DNA of 64,000 nucleotides from DASVBE01 sp963770375 (lineage in GTDB: Bacteria > Actinomycetota > Actinomycetes > Streptosporangiales > Streptosporangiaceae). Every line of letters begins with the position of its first letter. Position 1 is the stretch's first letter. The notes under the pieces are model-generated. The model made no database searches, had not been told where the DNA came from, and was given only the letters and a program-made list of their open reading frames with translations. The stretch spans positions 744,001-808,000 of the forward strand of contig CAVYPM010000017.1 of assembly GCA_963770375.1 (NCBI GenBank). Reading direction: 5' to 3'. The translations under genes were made by a program, and so were the position numbers. This document shows, one piece after another, positions 9,121 through 18,811 of this stretch.

Positions 9121-11127
9121 CAGCCGCCGCCCGTCTCGTAGCCGTGCTCGGCCAGCTGCGCGGCGCAGGAGACCGGCGCCCGCGGCACCGCCCGGCCGTC
9201 CGGGCCCGGCGCGAACACCTCACTGGACAGCACCCGCCCGTCGATCCCGGTGACCTCGCGGATGCTGCTGACGAACCGGCGGAGCCTGCTGCTGCTCGGG
9301 TACTCGTTGCGCTTCTCGATGAACACCACGAAGTCGATGGCCCCGGCGATGAGCATGTTCGTGGCCTCCACCGGCAGCCGCTCGGCGGACTGGATGGCGT
9401 AGGTGGAGATCCGGTTGAACACCTCCATCGAGGAGTTCGCGTGGATGGTAGACAGCGACCCGTCGTTGCCCTGGGTCATCGCGTTGAGCATGGTGACGAT
9501 CTCGTCGCCGAGCACCTCGCCGACGATGACCCGGCTCGGGTTCATCCGCAGCGACCGGCGGACCAGCTCGGCCATGCTGATCGCGCCGAGCCCCTCGGAG
9601 TTCGGCAGCCGTTCTTCCAGGGCAATCACGTTCGGGTGCAGCTCGGGGAACTGGTCCAGGCCGAGTTCCAGCGCGCGCTCCACGGTGATCAGCCGCTCGG
9701 TGGCCGGGATCTGGTTGGCGACCGCGCGGAGAAGTGTGGTCTTGCCCGCGTTGGTGGCCCCGGCGATCATCATGTTCTTCCTGGCCGCGGTGGCCGCGGC
9801 GAGGAACTGGGCGGCTTCGGGCAGCAGCGAGCCGCTGCCGACCAGGTCGGCGAGGAGTACCTTGCCCAGCCGTGCGCGGCGGATCGACACCGCGGGCCGG
9901 ATCGTCACGTCCATCACCGCGGACAGCCGGGACCCGTCCGGCAGCCGCAGGTCGAGCTGCGGGTTCGCGGAGTCGAACGGCCGGCGGACAGGCCGCGGCC
10001 GCCGCCAGAACCGTGCGCGACGGCGGGCGGGGCGGCCGGCGGGCCGACGGGAGGCCGGCGTCCGCGGGGCCGGGGCCGGAGCAGGGGCCGGGGCAGGCTG
10101 GAGCGGCGCAGCGGGCAGGCGCGGCGGGGGCGACGCGGCAGCGGGGGCGGCGGGGGCGCCGCCACCGGGTGGGCTGGTGGGGCGGGGTGGGCAGGCAGCG
10201 CGGTAAGGCGGGCCGGCGGCCGGGATGGGCAGGCGGCGCGGCCGTGCGCCCCGGGACGCCAGGCTGGGGCGGCGGCGCGGCGGAGCGGGCCCGCGCGGCG
10301 GAGCTGACAGGCGCAGCGGGCTGCGCCGGCACCGGCGCGGCGGCGCTCAGGCCGGCGGCGCTGGCCGGTGCGGGCAGCTGGGCCGCCAGCTGGCCGGCGA
10401 TCTGGCGGGCGGTCCTGATCAGCAGGGACTTGTCCAGCTTGCCGCCCCACTCGCCGCGCAGCAGGTCGGCGCTCTTGGGCTCCCAGGCCAGGCCGCCGAC
10501 CACGGCGGCCTGCCCGGCCGGGCCCAGCGCCTGGGACACCTCGGCGATCGCGGCGCTGAAGTGCTTGTGGCCGGCGACGACGATCACGCCGATTCCGGTG
10601 CCTGGCCGGCCCCGGTCGCGGATCGCGGCGGACACCGCGGCGGTCCGCTCCCGCAGCCGGACCACGTCGCCCAGCGTGGCCTTGCTGACCATCACGACCG
10701 CGGACGCCTGGGCCAGCAGGTCGTAGAACCGGCCGCCGGGGCCGAGCCGGCCGCAGTCGGCGATCACGTCCGCCTCCGGCAGCCCGGCCAGGGCCGCGCC
10801 GACCGAGCCCCACAGCCCGTCCAGGCCCGCGCCCTGCTCGGCGCTGGTCACCCCGGTGAGCACGTCGAGCCCGCCGCGCAGCTTCTGCACGTGCGGCCAG
10901 ACCTGGTGGGTCTGCGGGCCGCGGCGCGCGGCGACGGCCAGGCTGAGCAGGCCGCGGTGCGGATCCAGCCGCTGGCCGTCCTGGCCGGGCAGCCGGTACA
11001 CCAGGTCGCCGCCGGCCGGGTCGCACTCGGCGAGAAGCACCGGCCGGGGCCAGATCGCGGCCAGCGCGACAGCCGTGGTGGTAACCCCGGGTGACCCCTT
11101 GTCCGCGGCCACCGCGATCAGCGCCAT
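9117..11127 (-). CDS. TadZ/CpaE-like ATPase fused to TadA/CpaF secretion ATPase core (one frameshift)
   Basis: The N part (ATG 11127, about 265 residues) is a MinD/ParA-type ATPase of the TadZ/CpaE kind: KGSPGVTTTAVALA at the P-loop, ECDPAGGDL, ADCGRLGPGG. Its P-loop lacks the usual Lys before Thr. A Pro/Ala linker of about 100 residues follows and changes frame near 10255. In the second frame RPFDSANPQLDLRLPDGSRL leads into the TadA core: Walker A GATNAGKTTLL, VGEVLGDEIV, TIHANSS, reaching TGA at 9117. TadA normally has about 150-200 further N-terminal residues; none are visible in any frame here. With one base corrected, the two ATPases form one protein of about 670 residues. A deletion plus fusion, or a misassembly, are both possible. 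Confidence 0.7.
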
Positions 11128-11130
11128 CGG

Positions 11131-12041
11131 TCAGCCTGGCCTTGCTGCGGCGGCCCGAGAGGCTGGGCGAGGCGGAGACCGGCACGGACGCGGAGGCCGA
11201 CGGCGACGGCGAGACCGGGACGGACGGCGACGGCGACCCGCCGGGCGCGGTCCCCCCGGAGCCCGAGCCCGGGCCGCCCTGGTTCGGCTGGCCGCCGGTG
11301 CCGGTGCCGGTGCGCGGCCCGGGCCGCGCGCCGGGCGGGCGCACCGTGAGACCGGCGATCCCGTTGGCCGCGGCGCAGGCCACTGCGCCGGCGTCGGCCG
11401 GGCTGACCGCTACCTGCACGTCGGCGTCCTGGCTGCCCGCGGTGACCGACGGGGCGGTGATGCCCAGCACGATCGCGTTGCCGGACAGCAGCGAGCCCGG
11501 GGTGCCCGGGCACCCGTTGACCTGCGTGCTGTTCTGCACGAAGAAGATGTCGACGTGTTCGCCGGCCTGCAGCCCGCGCGGCAGCTGGCCGTCTTTCAGG
11601 GCCAGGCCGATGATGTCCCGGCCGGCCGTGGACCGGTTGGTGGTGGCCACCATGGACTTGTTCAGCAGCGTGCCGGGCGGGATCGTGACCGCCGCGTAGT
11701 ACCGGGTGACCTGGCTGGCGTAGACCCAGGCCACGTAGCCGATCTGAGTGCCGGCCGGGACCGGGACCTGCTGCATGGCCGACAGCGGGATCCGCTGGCC
11801 GGCCCCGATCTGGCGGGTGATCTCGATCGCCTGGACCTGCTTGCTGCTCTTGGTGACCAGGTATCCCGCGCCCAGCGCGCCGCCCAGGATCAGCAGCACG
11901 GCCAGCGCAGCCAGCACCGGCTTGCGCTCCCGTGGGGCGGTCGGCAGCCGCCGGCGGCGGCGTTGTCGGGGCCTGCCAGCCCGTCTGCGGTCCGGTTCCG
12001 GTGACCGGGCTGCGCTGGACGGTTCCGCGGTCGCTGGACAT
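11131..12041 (-). CDS. cpaB: CpaB/RcpC-like SAF-domain pilus protein (frameshifted)
   Basis: First gene of the Tad operon. ATG 12041 opens a Pro-rich cytosolic tail (MSSDRGTVQRSP). Near 11935, in a run of C, the frame changes and gives one membrane helix (VLAALAVLLILGGALGAGYLV) followed by a SAF/RcpC domain (IGAGQRIPLSAMQQVPVP, LKDGQLPRGLQAGEHVDIF). The C terminus is a Ser/Pro repeat. The downstream frame reads through into the ATPase gene; a TGA in another frame at 11133-11131 is the likely native stop, so a second shift is likely in the Ser-Pro repeat. RcpC/CpaB proteins help the pilus cross the cell envelope, probably through cell-wall contact in a Gram-positive. Confidence 0.75.
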
Positions 12042-12496
12042 TGCTGAGGCTCTCCCCTGCGGCTGGGCGCCCGCGACCAGCGTCTTCACCGGCAGCGCAG
12101 CGGCCCGCATGCATTGGACGGTTGAGCGACCGTATCCCGCCCCCAGATCCATTGTCCGGCGTTGCGGATAATCCGGGCCAAATATGGCTCTCCCGGTCAT
12201 CTCGCCGTGGCCCGCCGGCGGCCCGCGGAGAGGGCAGGGCCGGCCCGCCGGGTTATGCCGTTTTGCTTGCGACCGCCTGCGCGGCAATGCCATCCTGCCC
12301 TGGTTATCCCCATTCCACCGGCAATGCCGGGGTGGTACGGGAAACCGTGGTGACCTGGGCCGCAGTGCTGGCCGGGGCCCGCACCGGCAGCTGACCGGCA
12401 GATTGCGCCGTGACCGCCCGGCCCCGCACGGCCGCCGCGGTCACCGGCGGCCCGCACGCGAACGCGCACCCGGACCAGCAGAAGGGCTTGACGGTT
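12042..12496. other. Intergenic region between divergent Tad and ESX units
   Basis: About 455 bp with no credible gene. It must hold the promoters of the Tad operon (leftwards) and of the WXG100 gene (rightwards). Only a short palindrome, CCGGCAATGCCGG (about 12321-12333), stands out. I could not identify -35/-10 boxes with confidence. Confidence 0.5.
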
Positions 12497-12790
12497 ATGC
12501 CAGACGTGAGAGTGACCTACGCCGAGATGGAGTCGGCCGCGAAGCAGCTGATCACCGGCCACCAGGAGATCTCGAGCAAGCTCAGCGCGCTCAAGACCAT
12601 GGTCGACGGCCTGGTGCAGAACGGCTACGTGACGGACTCCTCGAGCAAGGCGTTCGAAGCCTCCTACAGCGAGTTCAACAAGGGCGTCACCCAGACCATC
12701 GAGGGCCTGGAGGGCATGAGCAAGTACCTGACGGCCGCCGCCAAGGCGTTCGGCGACACCGACAGCCAGCTTGCCAACGCACTCAAGTAA
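12497..12790 (+). CDS. WXG100 family protein (EsxA-like)
   Basis: A 97-residue helical protein of the WXG100 family, small substrates and partners of type VII secretion. Two amphipathic helices flank the turn NGYVTDSSSKAFEASYSEF, where the family's W-x-G is replaced: Tyr occupies the Trp position, a variation also seen in streptomycete-type proteins. ATG at 12497 follows a long upstream open frame of unlikely composition and is chosen because it gives the normal family length. It lies 118 bp upstream of the EccC-like gene on the same strand, consistent with a substrate-ATPase pair. Confidence 0.85.
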   Translation: MPDVRVTYAEMESAAKQLITGHQEISSKLSALKTMVDGLVQNGYVTDSSSKAFEASYSEFNKGVTQTIEGLEGMSKYLTAAAKAFGDTDSQLANALK

Positions 12791-12908
12791 GCCGCACGAC
12801 CCGTGCCTAGCGGGGCCCGCCGGCGCGGGCCCCGCTAGAGCGCGTTCCCGGACCCTGGCAACGGCGCCCGCAGGGAGTCGAGCGAGGAGGCCAGCAAGGA
12901 GGACGGCC

Positions 12909-15900
12909 ATGCGGCTGGCGCTGACCGTGGTGACCCCGGCGGCGGGCCAGCGCGCCGACGTGATCCTGGACGCGGACCCGGCGACCCCGGTGGCCGAGGT
13001 CGCCGCCGAACTGGCCGGGCTGACCGCCGGCGTCTCCGGGCCCGGCGCGGACGGCTACGGCCAGGTGCTGGCCTTCCCCGGCCCGCGGCACGGCGACCAG
13101 CCGGCCTGCGCCGCCGGCCCCGGCTAGCCCCGCAGGCTCCCTCGGCTCGGCCGCCCAGGCCGGCCCGGCTGGCCCGGGCAGCCGGCCGGCCTGGGCGCGC
13201 CCACCGCGCCGCCCCGGCCCCGCCCGCCTGCCGCCCCGCCCGTCTTCGTGAACGGACTGCTCGTCCCGCCGGACCTCCCGCTCGCCGCCTCGCCGCTCCG
13301 CTCCGGCAGCGTCGTCAGCCTGGGCGACCCGTCCGGCTGCCTGCCGCCCGAGCCGGCCGGGCCGGTCGAGCTGCGGGTGGTCGGCGGTCCCGCCGCGGGC
13401 CGGGTGCACCGGCTGTCCCTCGGCTCCGCCGACGTGGGCAGCGGCGCGCTGGCCGCGGTCCGGATCCTGGACCCGGCGGTGCCCGCGCACGCGCTGACCG
13501 TCACCGCTGGACGCCCGCGGCCAGGTCACGGTCGCCGCCCCGGCCGCGCCGGCGTCCTGCTGGAAAGGGCGCCCCTGGCCGGGGCCGCGCCCTGGTGTCC
13601 GGGCCAGCAGCTGGCCGTCGGCTTCAGCCTGCTGGAGCTGGCCGTCTACGAGCCCCCGGACGCGGCGCTGGCGCCCGACGCGGACGGCGGCGGCCTGGAC
13701 TTCAACCGGCCTCCGCGGCTGCTGCCGCCGGACGCCCAGACCCGGTTCCAGCTGCCGGTGCCGCCCACCAAGGACGAGCGCCTGGCCGCTGCCGATCCTG
13801 ATGGCCATCGTGCCGGTGGTCATGGGCGTCGGCATGACGCTGCTCCTGCACGAGGTCTACATGCTGGCCATGTGCGTGATGAGCCCGGTGCTGATGGTCG
13901 GGAACCATATCGCCGACGGCAAGCGGGGACGGCGCTCGTTCGCGCAGCGGACGGCCGGGTTCCGGGAGCACAAGGCCCGGATCGAGCAGGACGCCGCGGC
14001 CGCGCTGGGCGCCGAACGGCAGGCGCGGCGGATGGCCGCCGCGCCCGACCCCGCCGCGGTGCTGACGATCGCGACCGGCCCGCGCCGCCCGGCTCTGGGA
14101 GCGGCGCGGCACCGACCCCGACTACCTGCTGCTCCGGCTGGGCACCGCGGACCTGCCGTCCGCGGTCGAGCTGCAGGACCCGGCGCAGGACGAGCACCGC
14201 CGCACGGTGGTGTGGAGCATCCGGACGCGCCGGTCACGGTGCCGCTGACCGAGCGGCGGCGTGCTCGGCGTGGCCGGTGCGCCGAGGACGAGCCGCGGGC
14301 CCTCGGGCGCTGGCTGGTGGCCCAGATCGCGGTCCTGCACAGCCCGCGACGACGTGCAGCTCGTGCGTGCTGACCGACTCGATCCGGGCAGGCCAGCTGG
14401 GAGTGGGCCGCGCTGGCTGCCGCACGCCGCGACGGCAGGCCGTGGCGCGCGCCGGCGCGCTGATCGGCAACGACGCGGAGTCGCGTCGGCGCCGGATCGC
14501 CGAGCTGCTGGCCGCGATCAGCGAGCGGCCGAAGATCGCTGCGGGAGTCCCCGTGCAGTCCGGCGCGGGTGCGGTTCCAGACATCGTGGTCGTGCTGGAC
14601 GGCGCCCGGCGGCTGCGCGCGCTGCCCGGCGTGCTGCCGGTGCTGCGGGACGGCCCGGCCGTCGGCGTGTACGCGATCTGCCTGGACGCCGAGGAGCGGC
14701 TGCTGCCCGAGGAGTGCCACGCGGTGGCCGTGGCCGAGCGCGGCGGGCTGCGGCGTGCAGCAGACTGAACATGGCCGACGCTCGACCGGGGTGCGGCCGG
14801 ACGCGGCGGGCCCGCGACTGGTGCGACCCGGCTGGCCCGCGGCGATCGCCCCGATGCAGGGACATCAGCACCGACGAGAACAGCGCCGGGCTGCCGGACG
14901 TCGAGCCGCCTGCTGGACGTGCTCGGCCTCGAACCGCCGGACGCCGCGGTGATCGCCGCCCGCTGGCGGGCCATGGGCCGGTCCGACGCTGGCGATCGTG
15001 GGCGAGGCCTACGACGGGCCGTTCGGCATCGACATGCGCCGCGACGGCCCGCACGGGCTGATCGCCGGGACCACCGGCTCGGGCAAGTCCGAGCTGCTGC
15101 AGACGATCGTGGCCGCGCTGGCGGTCGCCAACCGGCCGGACGCGATGACGTTCGTGCTGATCGACTACAAGGGCGGCAGCGCGTTCAAGGACTGCGTCCG
15201 GCTGCCGCACACCGTCGGCATGGTCACCGACCTGGACCCGCACCTGGTCGAGCGGGCGCTGGCCTCGCTGGCCGCCGAGCTGACGCCGGCGCGAGCACAT
15301 CCTGGCCGGCGCCGGCGCCAAGGACATCGAGGACTACACCTCCCGGCAGGAGCGGGCCGCGCGGGCGGGCGGCGGCTCCGCGCCGCTGCCCCGGCTGATG
15401 ATCGTGATCGACGAGTTCGCGTCGATGGTCAGGGACCTGCCCGACTTCGTCACCGGCCTGGTCAGCATCGCGCAGCGGGGCCGGTCGCTGGGCATCCACC
15501 TGCTGCTGGCCACCCAGCGGCCGTCCGGCGTGGTGTCACCGGAGATCCGGGCCAACACGAACCTGCGGATCGCGCTGCGGGTGACCGACACCGCGGAGAG
15601 CGCGGACGTGATCGACGCCCCGGACGCCGGGCACATCGCCAAGTCCACGCCCGGCCGGGCGTACGTCCGCCTCGGGCATTCCTCGCTGGTGCCGTTCCAG
15701 GCCGGCCGGGTCGGCGGCCGCCGCCCGGGCGCGGTGGCGGCCGACCGTCCAGCAGCCCTGGCTGGCCCGGCTGGACTGGGCGGAACTGGGCAGGCCCTGG
15801 CCGCAGCGCCCGGCCAGCGCCCGCGCCGGGGAAGCCGAGATCACCGACCTGACCGTGCTGGTCCGCGCGATCTGCCAGGCCAGCGAGTCGATGCGGCTGC

Positions 15901-17590
15901 CGGCGCCGCATAGCCCGTGGCTGCCGGCCCTGCCGGCCACGCTGCTGCTCGCCGACCTGCCCGCACTTCCGCCCGCCGGACGGCGGGCAGCTCCCGCCGG
16001 TCCCGTACGGCCTCGACGACCTGCCCGCCCAGCAGGACCAGCGGCCCGCGGTCCTGGACCTGGCCTCGTTCGGCCACATGATCGTGGCCGGCGCGCCGCG
16101 CAGCGGCCGGTCCCAGCTGCTGCGCACGATCGCCGGCGCGGTCGGCCTGCACGCACCGCGAAGCCGACGTGCACCTTTACGGCCTGGACTGCGGCAACGG
16201 CGCCCTGCTGCCGCTCGCCGACCTGCCGCACTGCGGCGCGGTGGTGCTGCGCACCCAGGCCGAGCGGGCCACCCGGCTGATGTCCCGGCTGTCCCAGGAG
16301 CTGTCGCCGGCGGCAGGAACTGCTGGCCGACGGCGGGTTCGCGGACATCGGCGAGCAGCGCGCCGCGGCGGCCAGCGCAGACGGCCCGGGCGGGCCGGGC
16401 GGGCCGCTGCCGCACATCCTGATCCTGCTCGACCGCTGGGAGGGCTTCACCGCCGCGCTGGGCGAGGTCGACGGCGGGCGCCTGACCGAGACCGTGACAA
16501 GGATCCTGGCCGAGGGCGCCAGCGCGGGCCTGCACCTGGTGATGACCGGGGACCGGTCGCTGATCGCCGGGCGGATCTCCTCGCTGACCGACGACAAGAT
16601 GGTGCTGCGGCTGCCGGACCGGGACGACGTGAACCTGGTCGGGCTGCGGCCGCGGGACCTGCCCGACGACATACCGCGCCGGGCACGGCTTCCGGGCCGG
16701 CTCCGGGGTCGAGACCCAGGTGGCCCTGCTCGCGCCGGACGCGTCCGGCGTCGGTCAGGCCACCGCGCTGCGGGAGATCGCCGCCGCGGCCACCGCCCGG
16801 TGCCGCGGGCACCGGCCGGGCGCGAGCGGCCGTTCCGTGTCGACGTGCTGCCGGCCCGGCTGTCGTTCGCGGACGCCTGGCCCCTGCGCGACCCGGCCGT
16901 GGCCAGCTCCCCGCTCTGGGCCCTGGTCGGCGTGGGCGGCGACGACCTGGCCGCGCTCGGCCCCGACCTGGCCGACGGGATGCCGTCCTTCATCGTCGGC
17001 GGCCCGGCCAAGTCCGGCCGCAGCTCGGTGCTGCTGGCCATGGCCCGGTCCCTGCTGGCCGCGGGCACCGGCCTGGTGGTCGCCGCCCCGCGCCCCTCGC
17101 CGCTCCGCTCGCTGGACGGCCGCCCGGGCGTAGCCGCCGTCTTTACCGGCAGCGACCTGACCGCAGAGGAGCTGACCACAGCGCTGTCCAGGCTCGCTGG
17201 GCCCGCCGTCGTCATGATTGACGACGCAGAAGGAGTACGCGATTGCGGCGCGAGTGACGCCCTCAGGTCCCTGGTCGCCTACGGCGGCGACCAGGGCCGC
17301 GCGCTGATCTTCGGCGGCAACGCCGAAAACCTGTGCTCCGGCTTCGGCGGCTGGCAGGTCGAGGCCCGCAAGGCCCGCCGCGGCTGCCTGCTCTCCCCGC
17401 AGCAGATCACCGACGGCGACCTGATCGGCCTCCGCCTCCCGAGAAGCCTCATCGGCGAACCCGTCCGCCCCGGCCGGGCCCTCCTCAACACCGGCGACGG
17501 AACCCTCCGCACAGTCGCCGTCCCGCTGGACTGCAGCCGGCTCGTCTGGGATGGCCGCTGGCTGAGCCGACGGCGTCCGACCCCGCCCCT
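12909..17590 (+). pseudogene. EccC/EssC-like FtsK-SpoIIIE ATPase of type VII secretion, ten or more frameshifts
   Basis: A gene of about 1500 codons whose protein can be followed through all three frames. An N-terminal ubiquitin/FHA-like part starts at ATG 12909 (MRLALTVVTPAAGQ) and resumes at VFVNGLLVPPDLPL. A membrane segment lies at 13801 (MAIVPVVMGVGMTLLLHEVY). The first FtsK domain has Walker A GTTGSGKSELLQ near 15070 and VIDEFASM near 15405; the second has GAPRSGRSQLLRT near 16095; the third has GGPAKSGRSSVLLAM near 17005. The last two lack the P-loop Lys-Ser/Thr pair, as expected of degenerate EccC domains 2 and 3. The end is approximate: the last frame stays open to 17783, through the next gene, so the native stop is lost. 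No EccB, EccD, EccE or mycosin is nearby. Break density is far above the rest of the window. Confidence 0.75.
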
Positions 17591-17601
17591 ATCCTCGGGG
17601 C

Positions 17602-18042
17602 ATGACGATTCAGCGCATGGACAACGTCGGCATCGTCGTCGACGACCTCGACGCCGCCGTCGCCTTCTTCACCGAACTCGGCATGGAGCTGGAAGGCAGG
17701 ATGCCGATCGAAGGAAGCTGGGCGGGAAACGTCGTAGGGCTCCAGGACATGCGAAGCGAGATCGCGATGATGCGGGTCCCTGACGCCCCGGGCCGGCTCG
17801 AACTGGCGAAGTATCACACCCCGAAGGCGATCACCCCCCAGCCAGAGATCACCCCGGCGAACACGCTCGGCCTGCACCGCGTCATGTTCGCTGTCGACGA
17901 CATCGAGGACACCCTCGCCCGCCTCCGCCCGCACGGCGCCGAACTCGTTGGCGAAGTGACGCGCTTCGAGGACAGCTTCCTGCTCTGCTATCTCCGCGGG
18001 CCGAGCGGAATCATCCTCGCGCTGGCCGAGCAGCTGAACTGA
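17602..18042 (+). CDS. VOC-family (glyoxalase/bleomycin-resistance fold) protein
   Basis: A 146-residue single-domain protein with two paired beta-alpha-beta modules: MDNVGIVVDDLDAAVAFFTELG and LHRVMFAVDDIEDTLARLRPHG. The metal or substrate ligands typical of the superfamily are suggested by the His/Glu-rich strands, but substrate cannot be assigned. It starts at ATG 17602 just after the EccC region and reads the same way; its lower GC and clean frame suggest an independent gene. It ends about 50 bp before a convergent small gene. Confidence 0.85.
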   Translation: MTIQRMDNVGIVVDDLDAAVAFFTELGMELEGRMPIEGSWAGNVVGLQDMRSEIAMMRVPDAPGRLELAKYHTPKAITPQPEITPANTLGLHRVMFAVDDIEDTLARLRPHGAELVGEVTRFEDSFLLCYLRGPSGIILALAEQLN

Positions 18043-18091
18043 GAAAAGAGTCCGCTCTCAAAGGCGCCGGCGCAGGGGCTGATCCGTGCGC

Positions 18092-18379
18092 TCACGTCCC
18101 GTCTGCGGCCTCGGCGGCGGTGAGCTTGCTGACTAACTCGGGCGCGGAGAACGCCACGATGACCCTCCGCTCGCTGCCGCGCTCACGCAGCGCGCACCAC
18201 ACCGGCACCTGCGCAGGCTGAACGTCGATCTGCCAGCGCCCGGCGAACGGTCGCAGCAGCTCCTCCGGCCCACCCGGGTCGGGACAGGGGCCGCTCAGCC
18301 ACCCGGGCGGGCCGATGAGCAGGATGGGCGCCGGCTTGCTTCCGGGGTCACTGGCCGGGTCATCCGCAGGGTCAGGCAT
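18092..18379 (-). CDS. Hypothetical protein, 95 residues
   Basis: Not recognised. A small Pro-rich acidic N terminus (MPDPADDPASDPGSKP) precedes a compact segment, RWQIDVQPAQVPVWCALRE and RRVIVAFSAPELVSKL, that looks like a real folded domain, with a plausible ribosome-binding GAGAGG 10 bases before the ATG. It is divergent from the GntR gene across a strongly palindromic region, so the two are probably co-regulated. Confidence 0.5.
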   Translation of the reverse strand: MPDPADDPASDPGSKPAPILLIGPPGWLSGPCPDPGGPEELLRPFAGRWQIDVQPAQVPVWCALRERGSERRVIVAFSAPELVSKLTAAEAADGT

Positions 18380-18458
18380 GGCCGCAGGATCCTCTCGATC
18401 AGGAGCCCGGTTGACGTGCGTCCGCCACCAGGCCCCGCTGTATCTGGGCTGCTTATCA

Positions 18459-18503
18459 TAGGACGCGGTAGGACGCGGTGTATAGCGCTATGCCGCGTCC
18501 TAC
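18459..18503. promoter_or_regulatory. Nested palindromic operator upstream of short GntR regulator
   Basis: A direct repeat TAGGACGCGG (18459-18468 and 18469-18478) overlaps an 11-bp perfect inverted repeat, GTAGGACGCGG (18468-18478) and CCGCGTCCTAC (18493-18503). Its 14-bp spacer contains the palindrome ATAGCGCTAT. It lies 33 bp before the start of the GntR gene, in the divergent promoter region, so autoregulation by that protein is the simplest reading. Confidence 0.65.
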
Positions 18504-18535
18504 CTGTTTGTGCAGCGTACGGCCGCAATACAGTG

Positions 18536-18794
18536 ATGATCATGACGAAGGCGCCCGCGTTCGATCCTGCGGCGGGCCCGCCTGGCTACTTGTGGCGTAA
18601 GGTCGCCGACCACATCGCCGCGAGGATTGCCGCGGGCGAACTGCAGCCGGGCGCGAGGCTGCCCGGCGAACGTGATCTTGCTGCGGAGTACGGCGTGAGC
18701 CTGGGCACTGCCCGCCGCGCCGTCGCCAACCTCCGCGAGCGTGGCCTGGTCGAGACGCTGGCCGCGCTGCGGGACGTTCGTCATCCACCGGTAA
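18536..18794 (+). CDS. Short GntR-family winged-helix regulator (one frameshift)
   Basis: About 85 residues with only the GntR DNA-binding domain: YLWRKVADHIAARIAAGELQ, PGARLPGERDLAAEYGVS, TARRAVANLRERGLVET. After LVET the frame breaks near 18765 and the family ending GTFVIHR appears in another frame, stopping at TAA 18794. Such short GntR proteins without an effector domain are common in actinomycetes. The uncorrected frame continues to 19150 across the opposite-strand phosphotransferase, which is clearly spurious. Starts at GTG 18533, ATG 18536 and ATG 18542 are all possible. Confidence 0.75.
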
Positions 18795-18811
18795 GCGGGA
18801 CGACTGGGAAG

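Noticed and set aside
7165..9141. 658-codon plus-strand frame opposite TadB-TadC
   Set aside because: Rich in Gln/Arg/His/Pro, no recognisable domain, antisense to a clear membrane protein.
12042..12496. Possible small ORFs upstream of the WXG100 gene
   Set aside because: Open frames here show no start context and no protein-like composition.
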